Assembly: GCA_001574975.1 (NCBI GenBank)
Contig: KQ965929.1
Location: 1 to 19,143 of the forward strand
Length of the DNA stretch: 19,143 nt
Direction of reading: 5' to 3'
Origin: Gonapodya prolifera JEL478
Taxonomy: Eukaryota > Monoblepharomycota > Monoblepharidomycetes > Monoblepharidales > Gonapodyaceae
Below the pieces are notes generated by a model, which did no database searches, was not told the origin of the DNA, and saw nothing but the letters and a program-made list of their open reading frames with translations. Below, in pieces: positions 7,820-15,900 of the stretch. How positions within the stretch are numbered: position 1 is the first letter of the stretch; each line of letters starts with the position of its first letter. The translations under genes were made by a program, and so were the position numbers.

Positions 7820-7928
7820 AAATACATAATATTTTACAAAATCGTCAAATATGGATATCAATCATGATGCAGATGGAGCGACATTTTTCTGTAGTGTAGC
7901 TTCGTATAGAACTCTGATTGTCCAATGT
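7820..7928 (+). pseudogene. Broken copy of the GT60 gene's promoter and first 26 codons
   Basis: From about 7820 the sequence follows the start region of the intact GT60 gene (about 9235-9352): an AT-rich leader, the ATG at 7851 (intact copy 9275), and then nearly identical codons. I count three substitutions and one 2-nt deletion over about 77 coding bases. The deletion shifts the frame and gives a stop after 35 codons. Similarity ends abruptly at the codons for C-P-M, near 7927, about 19 bp before the 3' end of the minus-strand HNH gene. It is a fragment left by duplication, not a gene. Confidence 0.85.
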
Positions 7929-7945
7929 GAGCTGTGTGCTTTAGC

Positions 7946-8542
7946 TCAAAAACCATGAACCTCTCTCCGTCTATCTAGATATTTCGCATGTGCTTCTTCG
8001 GCTGTGTTAAAAACACCCAGATAGTTCGTTTTTCCATTGATGCAAATTCTTGCACTATATTTGCCGTATTCCATTAGATCCACTCCCGCAAAACCAGTTG
8101 CGTTTGGACGCGTGGAGTTGGAGGCATTTGCTGCCCTTGTACGCTCTTCTAAATTGGCACGACGGTTATCTAACCGGTTGCGGTTAACATGGTCTATTAC
8201 ATTGCTTCCGACAGGACTTTTTCCGAATACAATATGACTCAATTTTTTATAGTCACCACTTCGGACCGCATATCCACCGACATCGATGCAATAGTTATAT
8301 TTTGCGATTGTTTCATGGTCTATCACATCATATAACACTTTATACAATGCTCTACCCTTTTTTATCCACAGATAACATTGGCCTAATTTGTTAATTTTCG
8401 GTGGTGGTATATCTTCTGTCCCCTTGGCTTGGCGTTTGTAGTTTATCACTCCCATAATCTTAGAGTCCGATAATTCATATTGAACGGGAGGTACATCATT
8501 GAGATCTGTTGGTTGAGGTTCTCCCACCCATGGATGCTGCAC
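7946..8542 (-). CDS. HNH endonuclease with AP2-type DNA-binding domain
   Basis: The open frame gives 198 aa. Residues about 60-105 show the usual lead-in (Y-C-I-D-V-G-G-Y-A-V...L-S-H-I-V-F-G). The HNH core follows: V-I-D117-H118-V-N-R-N-x-L-D-N-R-R-A-N-L-E, then N-A-S-N. An AP2-like domain occupies 149-194 (G-F-A-G-V...Y-S-A-R-I...K-T-N-Y-L-G-V-F-N-T-A-E-E-A). Such proteins are selfish DNA-cutting genes, common in phages and large viruses. The start is uncertain: 8542 is GTG and the first ATG in frame is at 8455. Out-of-frame ATGs lie between them, and the frame is open without a start as far as 8704. A TATATATAA box lies near 8566-8575. Confidence 0.85.
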   Translation of the reverse strand: MQHPWVGEPQPTDLNDVPPVQYELSDSKIMGVINYKRQAKGTEDIPPPKINKLGQCYLWIKKGRALYKVLYDVIDHETIAKYNYCIDVGGYAVRSGDYKKLSHIVFGKSPVGSNVIDHVNRNRLDNRRANLEERTRAANASNSTRPNATGFAGVDLMEYGKYSARICINGKTNYLGVFNTAEEAHAKYLDRRREVHGF

Positions 8543-8637
8543 AGAAGAATATCTAAAAATCCCACTTATATATACATTGTATAAGCCAGCTAGATACAGC
8601 TCATCGCTGTGATGTCGAATATATTTGCATCCTATCC

Positions 8638-9063
8638 TCAGTTCAAACCCATGTTTTTTTTGGAAACACCAAAAAAAGGTGAAGATGAATCTTGCCTCTT
8701 TGGTTTATTCAACGAATTTAGCTTTGGAATCAAAGCTCGAAGTGATCCTGGCCTATAGTCGTTATGGACATGATTGATGTGATCACATTCCCAGGCATCT
8801 GGAGATAGAGTTGCAAGTTCAAGTTTGTGTCGTTTCAATAAAAGCCGCCCCAGTCGTTGTCCACCACCCACTCTTCCTGAAACGTAGTGGTCTTCACGAT
8901 CTCTCCCTTTCTCTATTTTTGCACGTATATTTCCATATCCTTCATCTTGGAGATATTTCCAATCATCCATTGTTATCAATACACTTGTTTTCGAATCGAA
9001 TTCCTCTGGAATCGGTTCACCATTTCCAAGAAAAACAGGCGTTCTGATTGATTTTCCAGTCAT
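8638..9063 (-). CDS. Second HNH endonuclease, AP2 domain cut off by a frame change
   Basis: This is a 141-aa protein. The HNH core is W-E-C-D94-H95-I-N-H-V-H-N-D at 91-102, followed by S-L-R-A-L...L-N-S-L-N-K-P-K. An AP2 start (S-S-P-F-F-G-V-S-K-K) at 127-136 is lost after an A8 run (plus-strand T8 at 8654-8661), and the frame ends five codons later. In the -1 frame after the run, codons continue without a stop into the neighbouring HNH frame. This gene may therefore be recently broken, or could be read through by slippage. The start is the ATG at 9063, with a TTATTTAAGC box about 27 nt upstream. It sits between the broken and intact GT60 copies. Confidence 0.75.
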   Translation of the reverse strand: MTGKSIRTPVFLGNGEPIPEEFDSKTSVLITMDDWKYLQDEGYGNIRAKIEKGRDREDHYVSGRVGGGQRLGRLLLKRHKLELATLSPDAWECDHINHVHNDYRPGSLRALIPKLNSLNKPKRQDSSSPFFGVSKKNMGLN

Positions 9064-9088
9064 GTTTAAAGTTGGGTGCAGAAAAATA

Positions 9089-9163
9089 TTGCTTAAATAA
9101 TCTCGAAATCACATTTATAAATACATGCACCGCACACAAACAAACAAAGGCGAACAAACAAAA
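9089..9163. promoter_or_regulatory. TATA-like box and CAAA array between HNH2 and GT60
   Basis: On the minus strand TTATTTAAGC (about 9100-9091) precedes the second HNH gene by about 27 nt. CAAA units lie at about 9135-9163. For the plus-strand GT60 gene the nearer element is ACAAATATTTTG at about 9240-9251, 24 nt before the ATG, which is also kept in the broken copy. The role is inferred. Confidence 0.4.
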
Positions 9164-9274
9164 CATACCGCTGGATCAATTAAGAAAATTCTTGAGCGAA
9201 AGTACAGAAGTACAAAACAATCCCACGTAGGACAAAATACACAAATATTTTGCCAAATCGTCATAAACAAAAAT

Positions 9275-10600
9275 ATGGATATCAATAATGATACAGATGG
9301 AGCGACAATTTTCTGTAGTGTAGCTTCGTATAGAGACTCTGATTGTCCAATGACGATACGATCATTGTTTCTCAAAGCAAAAAATCCTTGGAGAGTTTTT
9401 GTCGGAGTAGTGCAACAAAATAAACCGGGAGCGGGTGATCCCGACTGTCAACTTGATTCTATGGTTCCCACACAATTCCGAGGACAAATACGAATTCTTC
9501 GATTAGATGATGATGAAGCTAAAGGTCCTTGTCATGCTCGTTATTTGGCTTCCACGATGTGGGCGGGAGAAGCCTACTTTTTATTGATCGACTCACACAT
9601 GCGGTTCACTCCAGAGTGGGATTTCAAGTGTATTGACCAAATTCTCAAATTGAAAAAGAAAGGATATAAAAAACCAATACTCTCAACATATCCACCTAAC
9701 CACGATGCGAAAACTGCAGATGGTAACTTTGCTAGCGAGCCTATCCCAACCGCGATCTGCAGAGGAAATTGGGCTGACAACGGGCTACCTTGGCAGGATG
9801 GGAGCGAGGCAGTCGCGTACAGAGATGGGGAAGCAAAAGAACCTCGACGAAATGTGTATATTTCAGGAAATTTCTTCTTCTCGGAAAGCATATTTCTGAA
9901 AGAAGTACCGTTCGATAACGAACTTGAATATCTTTTTGTAGGCGAGGAGATTCTTTTAGCTGCACGTGCGTGGACGAACGGCTACGATGTTTTTACCCCA
10001 AACGAAAATATTGCATTACATTATTACACACGTGAAAACAAACCAAAATTCTGGGAACACTCAAGAAATTTTACAGACGCTCCAGCCGTCGAAAAGGTCA
10101 AATATATCCTTGGGTTACAATCTACGCAACCTAACATGCCAGAGAATTGGAAGAAGAATATGTCGAAATTTGGTCTCGGTAAAGTTAGAACATTGGATTC
10201 GTTTTGGAAATTTGCAGGTATTGATGTCCAAAACAAAGCGATTGTGAGAGATTTTTGTGCTGAATATCGTGAAAATAAAATCAAAATGGTTGAAAATTAC
10301 TCACCTTACAATACAGCTACAGATTTTCCGTTTTCTGCATTCGAACGTCGTTTCGGGGCCGTTGCTATGGTTCCAGAAAACAAAACACCTCAAGATGATG
10401 TAGATATTAAACCTCAACCAATTGACAATACTCCACCGTACATCAAGGGATGCGCAAAGAAGGTGGTCGTCGACGAAGACGACAAAAATGAAGTATCTCC
10501 GTTCTTCTGCGCGATTATTTTGATCATTGTAATTGCATTGCTGTGGCATCTGTGCTCACACCTTTATTCATCAAATCCCTCGAGTATGTTTACTATCTGA
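9275..10600 (+). CDS. GT60-type (PF11397-like) GlcNAc transferase with C-terminal membrane segment
   Basis: This is a 441-aa protein. Residues 12-48 (I-F-C-S-V-A-S-Y-R-D...S-L-F-x-K-A-K-N-P...V-G-V-V-Q-Q) are the typical start of the GlcNAc glycosyltransferase family that includes Skp1 hydroxyproline GlcNAc transferase. The metal-binding D106-S-H-M-R-F...W-D is present, as are a Y-I-S-G-N-F-F-F segment and a G-E-E-I-L-L-A-A-R-A-W-T-N-G-Y-D block with a later H-Y-Y-T-R. These enzymes move GlcNAc from UDP-GlcNAc to protein. One hydrophobic segment lies near the C-terminus (about 409-429), so the catalytic part likely faces the cytosol as a tail-anchored protein. I start at 9275; a longer frame from 9125 runs through CAAA repeats. 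The last 37 bp overlap the convergent gene. Confidence 0.88.
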   Translation: MDINNDTDGATIFCSVASYRDSDCPMTIRSLFLKAKNPWRVFVGVVQQNKPGAGDPDCQLDSMVPTQFRGQIRILRLDDDEAKGPCHARYLASTMWAGEAYFLLIDSHMRFTPEWDFKCIDQILKLKKKGYKKPILSTYPPNHDAKTADGNFASEPIPTAICRGNWADNGLPWQDGSEAVAYRDGEAKEPRRNVYISGNFFFSESIFLKEVPFDNELEYLFVGEEILLAARAWTNGYDVFTPNENIALHYYTRENKPKFWEHSRNFTDAPAVEKVKYILGLQSTQPNMPENWKKNMSKFGLGKVRTLDSFWKFAGIDVQNKAIVRDFCAEYRENKIKMVENYSPYNTATDFPFSAFERRFGAVAMVPENKTPQDDVDIKPQPIDNTPPYIKGCAKKVVVDEDDKNEVSPFFCAIILIIVIALLWHLCSHLYSSNPSSMFTI

Positions 10601-11310
10601 GTAGCTATCTTGTTTATTTTAAGATCAACTTTTTTCCCACATATATGCATTGCATCATCACTCATTGCATTTCGAACATCAGATACAATTGCTGCGCTGT
10701 CCAGAGTCAGCATTCGGGAGATAGACGATAGCACTAAGCCTGCAATATCACCATCGTTTTGCTTCTTCGTGTAGGCGGAAATGGACGGAGTTCCTTTGTC
10801 TTTTTCGGGTGGTTCTATATCGTACACCAAACAATGTTTTTCCATATCATATCGGACATTGGTTCCGAAATTAACAATCATCCCACGTTTACCAACCCAG
10901 TTGATAATTTCCTTGTATTTCGGTTTAGCTTCGTTGTCAACAAGCAACCCTTTGAAAAAATCATATACTTCAGAAACACTTAGATGACTATATTTGATCG
11001 AGACTATTCGTGAAAAACAGAGTATTCGATTCAATTTCTGCTGAGGATTCAAGACTTCCCATTTCTTCCTATATTGCTTGGATTCAACATGTCGGGATTC
11101 AATACCACCCTCCGTCGTATACACCATACTCGTAGTTAATAGTTCAACCAGCTTTTCATCTGTAAATTCTGGTACAACAGTTTGAAACCAAAGATATCTC
11201 AGGTGATTGTTAAAACTGTCGTTTGCAAACGGCGATACTCCATATTGTTCAACGATATGTTCTGCAGTTGTATGCTCTATCGTACATATAGCTATAGCAG
11301 TCTTTGTCAT
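10564..11310 (-). CDS. Unknown 248-aa protein
   Basis: No family is recognised. The protein is mixed alpha/beta in look, without a membrane segment or signal peptide. The N-terminal third has many His, Glu and Thr residues (T-I-E-H-T-T-A-E-H-I-V-E), the middle is basic and aromatic, and the C-terminal 70 residues look helical. The gene is supported by its length, a TATA-like box (about 11347-11335) some 28 nt before the ATG, and its position in a packed array. Its 3' end overlaps the GT60 gene tail-to-tail by 37 bp. Confidence 0.7.
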   Translation of the reverse strand: MTKTAIAICTIEHTTAEHIVEQYGVSPFANDSFNNHLRYLWFQTVVPEFTDEKLVELLTTSMVYTTEGGIESRHVESKQYRKKWEVLNPQQKLNRILCFSRIVSIKYSHLSVSEVYDFFKGLLVDNEAKPKYKEIINWVGKRGMIVNFGTNVRYDMEKHCLVYDIEPPEKDKGTPSISAYTKKQNDGDIAGLVLSSISRMLTLDSAAIVSDVRNAMSDDAMHICGKKVDLKINKIATQIVNILEGFDE

Positions 11311-11529
11311 CTCTTTTGGTAATTCTAATCCTCGATATTTATATATTCATCATTTGTTTGTTTACTTTGGTTCCCGGATGAATTCTGGGTCTCATGAGCA
11401 AACAAAAATGATTTATCCGAACAAACAAACAATCAAATCGTATTGTTTGTTATTTATTTTCTGGGTATTTAAAACCAAAGGATTTGAGAATCCATCATCT
11501 CACCCTATCGCACAAAAAACAAAACACAA
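11311..11529. promoter_or_regulatory. Bidirectional promoter region with several TTTG/CAAA arrays
   Basis: This gap separates two divergent genes. Toward the minus-strand gene lies TATATAAAT (about 11347-11335). Toward the SWIB gene lies GTATTTAAAAC at about 11464-11474, about 55 nt before its ATG. Between them are TTTG units at about 11353-11364 and 11443-11452, and CAAA units at about 11398-11407 and 11418-11432. It is the densest cluster of this repeat in the window. Confidence 0.5.
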
Positions 11530-12465
11530 ATGGCCGCAATCAACTTCGAACAACTCGACGTCATCAAATCAATGATACTTTCTGCGAACACTGGTGACGA
11601 CCGTGAAAAGGTCGTTGCCTTACTGGACTCAGTCTCCGATATTTTGAAAACTCTTGTGGAAAACGTTGCTGATATTAGCATCAACTATGACAAGAATAAC
11701 GACGCAAAGTCAGCTGAATATTTCGAGGCAATATTCCAGTCTATTCTACTAGCTGGGAAGGTTGCGAGAGATATCAATGTTGCAAGGAGGAAAGCTGACG
11801 AGGGGGAGACTATGGTTATAGATGACGAGTCCGATGAGACTGTAAAGAAGATTAAGAACAAAGGGAAGGCAAAGGAAGGTTCTCGCAAGCGCAAATCAGA
11901 TGACGAGAATGACCAATCTGAACAGGCTGTTAAGAAGACCAAGAAAGGTGCTAAGAAGTCTGAAACGTCTGTAGATTCTGAAGACAAACCGAAAAGGGAA
12001 ATTAATCAATTCCCGGTATTGCTTAAGCGCGAACTTGCCGAACTATTGGATGTCGATCCCGAAACTCCAATTATTATGAAGGAGGCGATCGCACTTGTTC
12101 GGACATACATTGATGAAAGGAATTTATATGGAACTTCACAGGAAGGCAAAAGAATCAAGACTCACTACGTCATCCCAGAGGATGACCCCTTGTATGCGTT
12201 TTTCGGAGAACCTGAGAAGGAATATGCCATTAAAGGGTTTGATCATAAGATCAAGGCTCATGCAGCTGTGGGTCTAGCTCAGCACCTCAAATCGAACAAT
12301 CTCGTAAAAAAGGCGGATGACAAGAAGAAGAAGAAGCCTAGTGGTTTGTCCAAGAAAAAGACTGATTCTACGAAAGCAATATTGGTGGAAAACCCCGTTT
12401 TGAACAATGGGTCCTCAAGTTCAACCTCGGATGACGAAATCGATCTGGATTCGGACCTTGAGTAG
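11530..12465 (+). CDS. SWIB/MDM2-domain protein, probably nuclear
   Basis: This is a 311-aa protein. Residues 1-85 are helical with no known family. A charged linker at 86-157 holds several Lys/Arg clusters usable as nuclear signals (for example R-K-R-K near 119-122). A SWIB-like domain follows from about 156 to 230: N-Q-F-P-V-L-L-K-R-E-L-A-E-L-L, then I-x-M-K-E-A-I-A-L-V-R-T-Y-I-x-x-x-N-L-Y, then I-x-P-E-D-D-P-L-Y-A-F-F-G. The tail is Lys- and then Ser/Asp-rich. SWIB domains occur in chromatin-remodelling complexes and in several giant viruses, where they are thought to act on chromatin or transcription. Together with the nearby RPB1 gene, a transcription role is likely but inferred. The start is the ATG at 11530. 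Confidence 0.8.
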   Translation: MAAINFEQLDVIKSMILSANTGDDREKVVALLDSVSDILKTLVENVADISINYDKNNDAKSAEYFEAIFQSILLAGKVARDINVARRKADEGETMVIDDESDETVKKIKNKGKAKEGSRKRKSDDENDQSEQAVKKTKKGAKKSETSVDSEDKPKREINQFPVLLKRELAELLDVDPETPIIMKEAIALVRTYIDERNLYGTSQEGKRIKTHYVIPEDDPLYAFFGEPEKEYAIKGFDHKIKAHAAVGLAQHLKSNNLVKKADDKKKKKPSGLSKKKTDSTKAILVENPVLNNGSSSSTSDDEIDLDSDLE

Positions 12466-12475
12466 AAAAACATCA

Positions 12476-12826
12476 TCAAGAGGCAGCAGTGTTTGGCATC
12501 AATAGATTTGAAAACAATTGTAGAAGTTTTTGGATTATCGAAGTACATATCACTTGAATCAATGCAAAAACAAACGCAATCATGAAAATTGTGAAAATGT
12601 TGCGCGTCAACGTCTTTGAAATTATCTCTCCAATTTTCTTTTCTGTATGTGGCAGATAGGTATCGAATATTTCACCAGCTTGCTTGACAATGTTTTCGTA
12701 AAAGCGCTCTTGTGTGCGATCTCCAGCTTCCTCCTCTTCGATCGCTGCTTCAACATCGCTACAATCTGTTTTCTCATATTTCGAACTTCTGGGCGGGGTC
12801 ATTGGTATTCGAGTATATTTGGTCAT
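12476..12826 (-). CDS. Small single-pass membrane protein
   Basis: This is a 116-aa protein starting at the ATG at 12826; the frame extends six codons further only to a GTG. Residues 1-70 are polar with an acidic E-E-E-E cluster. One hydrophobic segment lies at about 77-97 (I-F-T-I-F-M-I-A-F-V-F-A-L-I), followed by an amphipathic Leu-rich end. No family is recognised. It converges on the SWIB gene with 10 bp between stops and diverges from RPB1. Confidence 0.65.
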   Translation of the reverse strand: MTKYTRIPMTPPRSSKYEKTDCSDVEAAIEEEEAGDRTQERFYENIVKQAGEIFDTYLPHTEKKIGEIISKTLTRNIFTIFMIAFVFALIQVICTSIIQKLLQLFSNLLMPNTAAS

Positions 12827-12855
12827 TTGAACACTGTTGAACACAGAAAAAGTCT

Positions 12856-12902
12856 AAACAAACAAACAAACAAACATTTGTTTTTTTCAGGCATTATATA
12901 AC
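12856..12902 (+). promoter_or_regulatory. RPB1 promoter: CAAA array and TATATAA box
   Basis: A run of five CAAA units (about 12856-12875) is followed by a TTTG/T-rich stretch and ATTATATAAC at 12893-12902. The RPB1 ATG is at 12931, 28 nt later. The array also lies upstream of the divergent small membrane-protein gene. The function is inferred from its repetition elsewhere. Confidence 0.6.
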
Positions 12903-12930
12903 AAGGACAGATCTGGAAAAAACACGCGCA

Positions 12931-15900
12931 ATGACAGACAGAAGTCTACCCATTTCAGAAGCAAAAACCAAACAAGTCCAATATATCCAATATGGAATAC
13001 TTTCTCCAAAGACCATTATGGCTATGTCTGTCTGCGAAATTGTCACTGCTGAAACATATGACTCCAACAGAAACCCCGTCGCAGGCGGATTGATGGATTT
13101 GAGAATGGGGACTCTGGAACGTGGGTTGTTATGCGCAACTTGCGGAGAGGATGCTTCTGCATGTCAAGGACATTTCGGTCATATAAGGTTGACAAAACCG
13201 GTGTTTCACCCTCATTGTATTTCAACCATCAAAAAGATATTGGAGATATTCTGCGTTTTCTGCGGAGAACTCAAATTAGATGTTATGGAACCTATCATTG
13301 GCGATATCTTGAGCATTAAAAACAAAAAGACGAGATTCAATGCAGCATGGTCGCAAGCAAAGACAAAAATGGTCTGCAGAAATGAAAACTGCAGAATGCC
13401 TCAACCGAAAATTAAAAGAGAGGGTTTGACATTACAGCCGATATTTGATCCAAACACAGTGAACGAATCAAATAGTCGCATGATTTCAAGCATTGAAAAG
13501 ATACTGTCCCCCGAGAAGATCAGCAATTTATTCAATAACCTTTCGATATCTGATTTGCATAAAATCGCGCTATCTCCAGAAAACGCTCATCCTGCATGGT
13601 TTATATTAACAGCCATACCCGTTCCTCCACCTCAAGTCAGACCTTCTTACAGCGGTATTGCGGACCATCTGTCAGCCCAAGACGATTTGACATTCAAAAT
13701 GGGCGAAATCATAAAGACAAATAATACCTTGGCTCGACTGTTAACCCAAAAAGTTCAAAACCATGCAATGGAAGCTTATGAACTCTTAGTCCACCACGTT
13801 ACAACCTTGATGGATAACAATATTGCGGGTATCCCTCAATCCAAGGTATCGAATTCTAGAGTTTTAAAGGGCATTGCTCAAAGATTAAAGGGCAAGGAAG
13901 GGAGACTGCGAGGAAACTTGATGGGGAAAAGAGTTGAATTTTCAGCCAGAACAGTCGTCACTGGGGATCCGTATCTTAAAGTTGAAGAAGTGGGAGTTCC
14001 TCTCAAGATTGCTATGAAACTGACCTTCCCGGAAAGGGTCACAATGCACAATATATCGAAAATGAGATTACTGGTTGCCAACGGAACATACCAATATCCA
14101 GGAGCGTATAGTCTTACAAAATCCAATGGCGATGTTATAAAACTATCACACGTCAATGGACAAAGTACGTTTGGAAAACCAGTTATATTACCGAACGTTG
14201 AGATTGGCGATACGGTACATCGCCACATTCAAGATGGAGATTTGGTTGTTTTCAACAGGCAACCGTCGTTGCATAAACAAAGCATGATGGCCCACAAAGC
14301 GAAGATAATGCCAAATTTAACTTTCAGACTGAATCTGAGCGCGACTTCGCCCTATAACGCAGACTTCGATGGTGACGAGATGAACCTCCATGTACCACAG
14401 TCTTTACAATCAGTGGCTGAACTTGACACCCTCTTGTCTGTGCCAACGCAAATTATTGGCTCAAAGGATTCTAAACCCCTGATGGGAATCGTTCAGGACT
14501 CTCTCTTGGGTTCGAGATTATTGACGTTGCGAGACACGTTTCTCACCTATGATCAAGTAACAGATCTAATGATGCATATAGATACATTTGACATCCCAGA
14601 ACCTTGCATTATAAAACCAGTTCCTCTGTGGTCGGGGAAACAGTTATTTAGCCTACTATTACCAAAGACTGGTGAATTGGTTATAAATAACAGCGAGTAT
14701 GACTTCAACGATAAGTCCGGGTTTATGACAACGTTTGATACTAAAGTATACTTTCAAGACGGTTATCACGTCTCAGGTTCTCTATGCAAACGAACCGTTG
14801 GTGCTGTTTCGGGAGGTTTGATTCAATTCATCGTTACTGAATTGGACAACACTGTCGCTGTCGATATACTAAATAAAATTCAGAGATTAACGAATCAGTA
14901 TCTTCTACTAAGGGGATTTTCGGTCGGAATTGGCGATGCTATGACCGCAAACGGTGGCAGATCACAACTCGAGGTCGCAAATATGGTCCTCGATGCGGAT
15001 AAAGTGGTTGATAAAATTGTTCGTGCTGCAAAAAGCGGAGCTCTTCAACCACAGCCAGGTCTATCTATACATGGAACAATGGAATCTAAGATTATTGATG
15101 ATCTCGGGAAACTGAGAGATAGCGCTGGTATCAAAGTTACAAAGGAAGTTCGAAATCCTTCCAATAATTTCGTACATATGATGTTGTCTGGAGCAAAAGG
15201 AAATCCTATCAATTTGGCTCAAATCGCGGCAACAGTCGGACAACAGCTTGTCGAGGGCAAAAGAATACAATATGGGTTCAGAAACAGATCCCTGCCTCAC
15301 TTCAATCAGTTTGATTTTGCACCCACGTCAAGAGGTTTTGTTATGAACTCATACCTTCGTGGACTGTCTCCAGTGGAATTCTTCTTCCATACTGCTGGAG
15401 GTCGGGAGGGGTTGACTGATACTGCTATCAAAACAGCTGAATCCGGCTACCTACAAAGAAGACTAGTGAAGGCTTTGGAAGATATACAAGTCTCCACGGA
15501 CGGAACTGTTCGTGACGCTCAAATGAATATTTTACAATTCAAGTACGGAGATGATGGTTTCGACACAAGTAAGGTTCAACGACGTTTGTTTGAACCAAGC
15601 GGTATCTGGAAGAAATCAGAATATGAAATCAAAAGAGTTGTGTATGACAACATTGAAACCAATTATGCTTCCATTTTGAAAAATGATTCAATTGCTTTAA
15701 AATCCATTTACAAAACGACCACCACTTTACCATTCAATATTAATCATATTTTCAATATGAATAGAGACTATGCAACAGATTTTGATCTTAATCTCGCTAT
15801 GTCTGCTATCGAATCAGAAATCGATGCAATACAACTACCGAGTTTGATAAAATCTATCGTTCGTCACGAAATCGTCAATTTACTTATACACTCCAAAACT

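Noticed and set aside
9125-9274. 50-aa extension of the GT60 frame
   Set aside because: It crosses the CAAA array, and the broken duplicate keeps similarity around the ATG at 9275 and its short leader only; the family motif also begins just after that ATG.
11685-11987. 100-aa minus-strand frame rich in Ser and Phe
   Set aside because: It is the antisense shadow of the Lys/Glu-rich linker of the SWIB protein.
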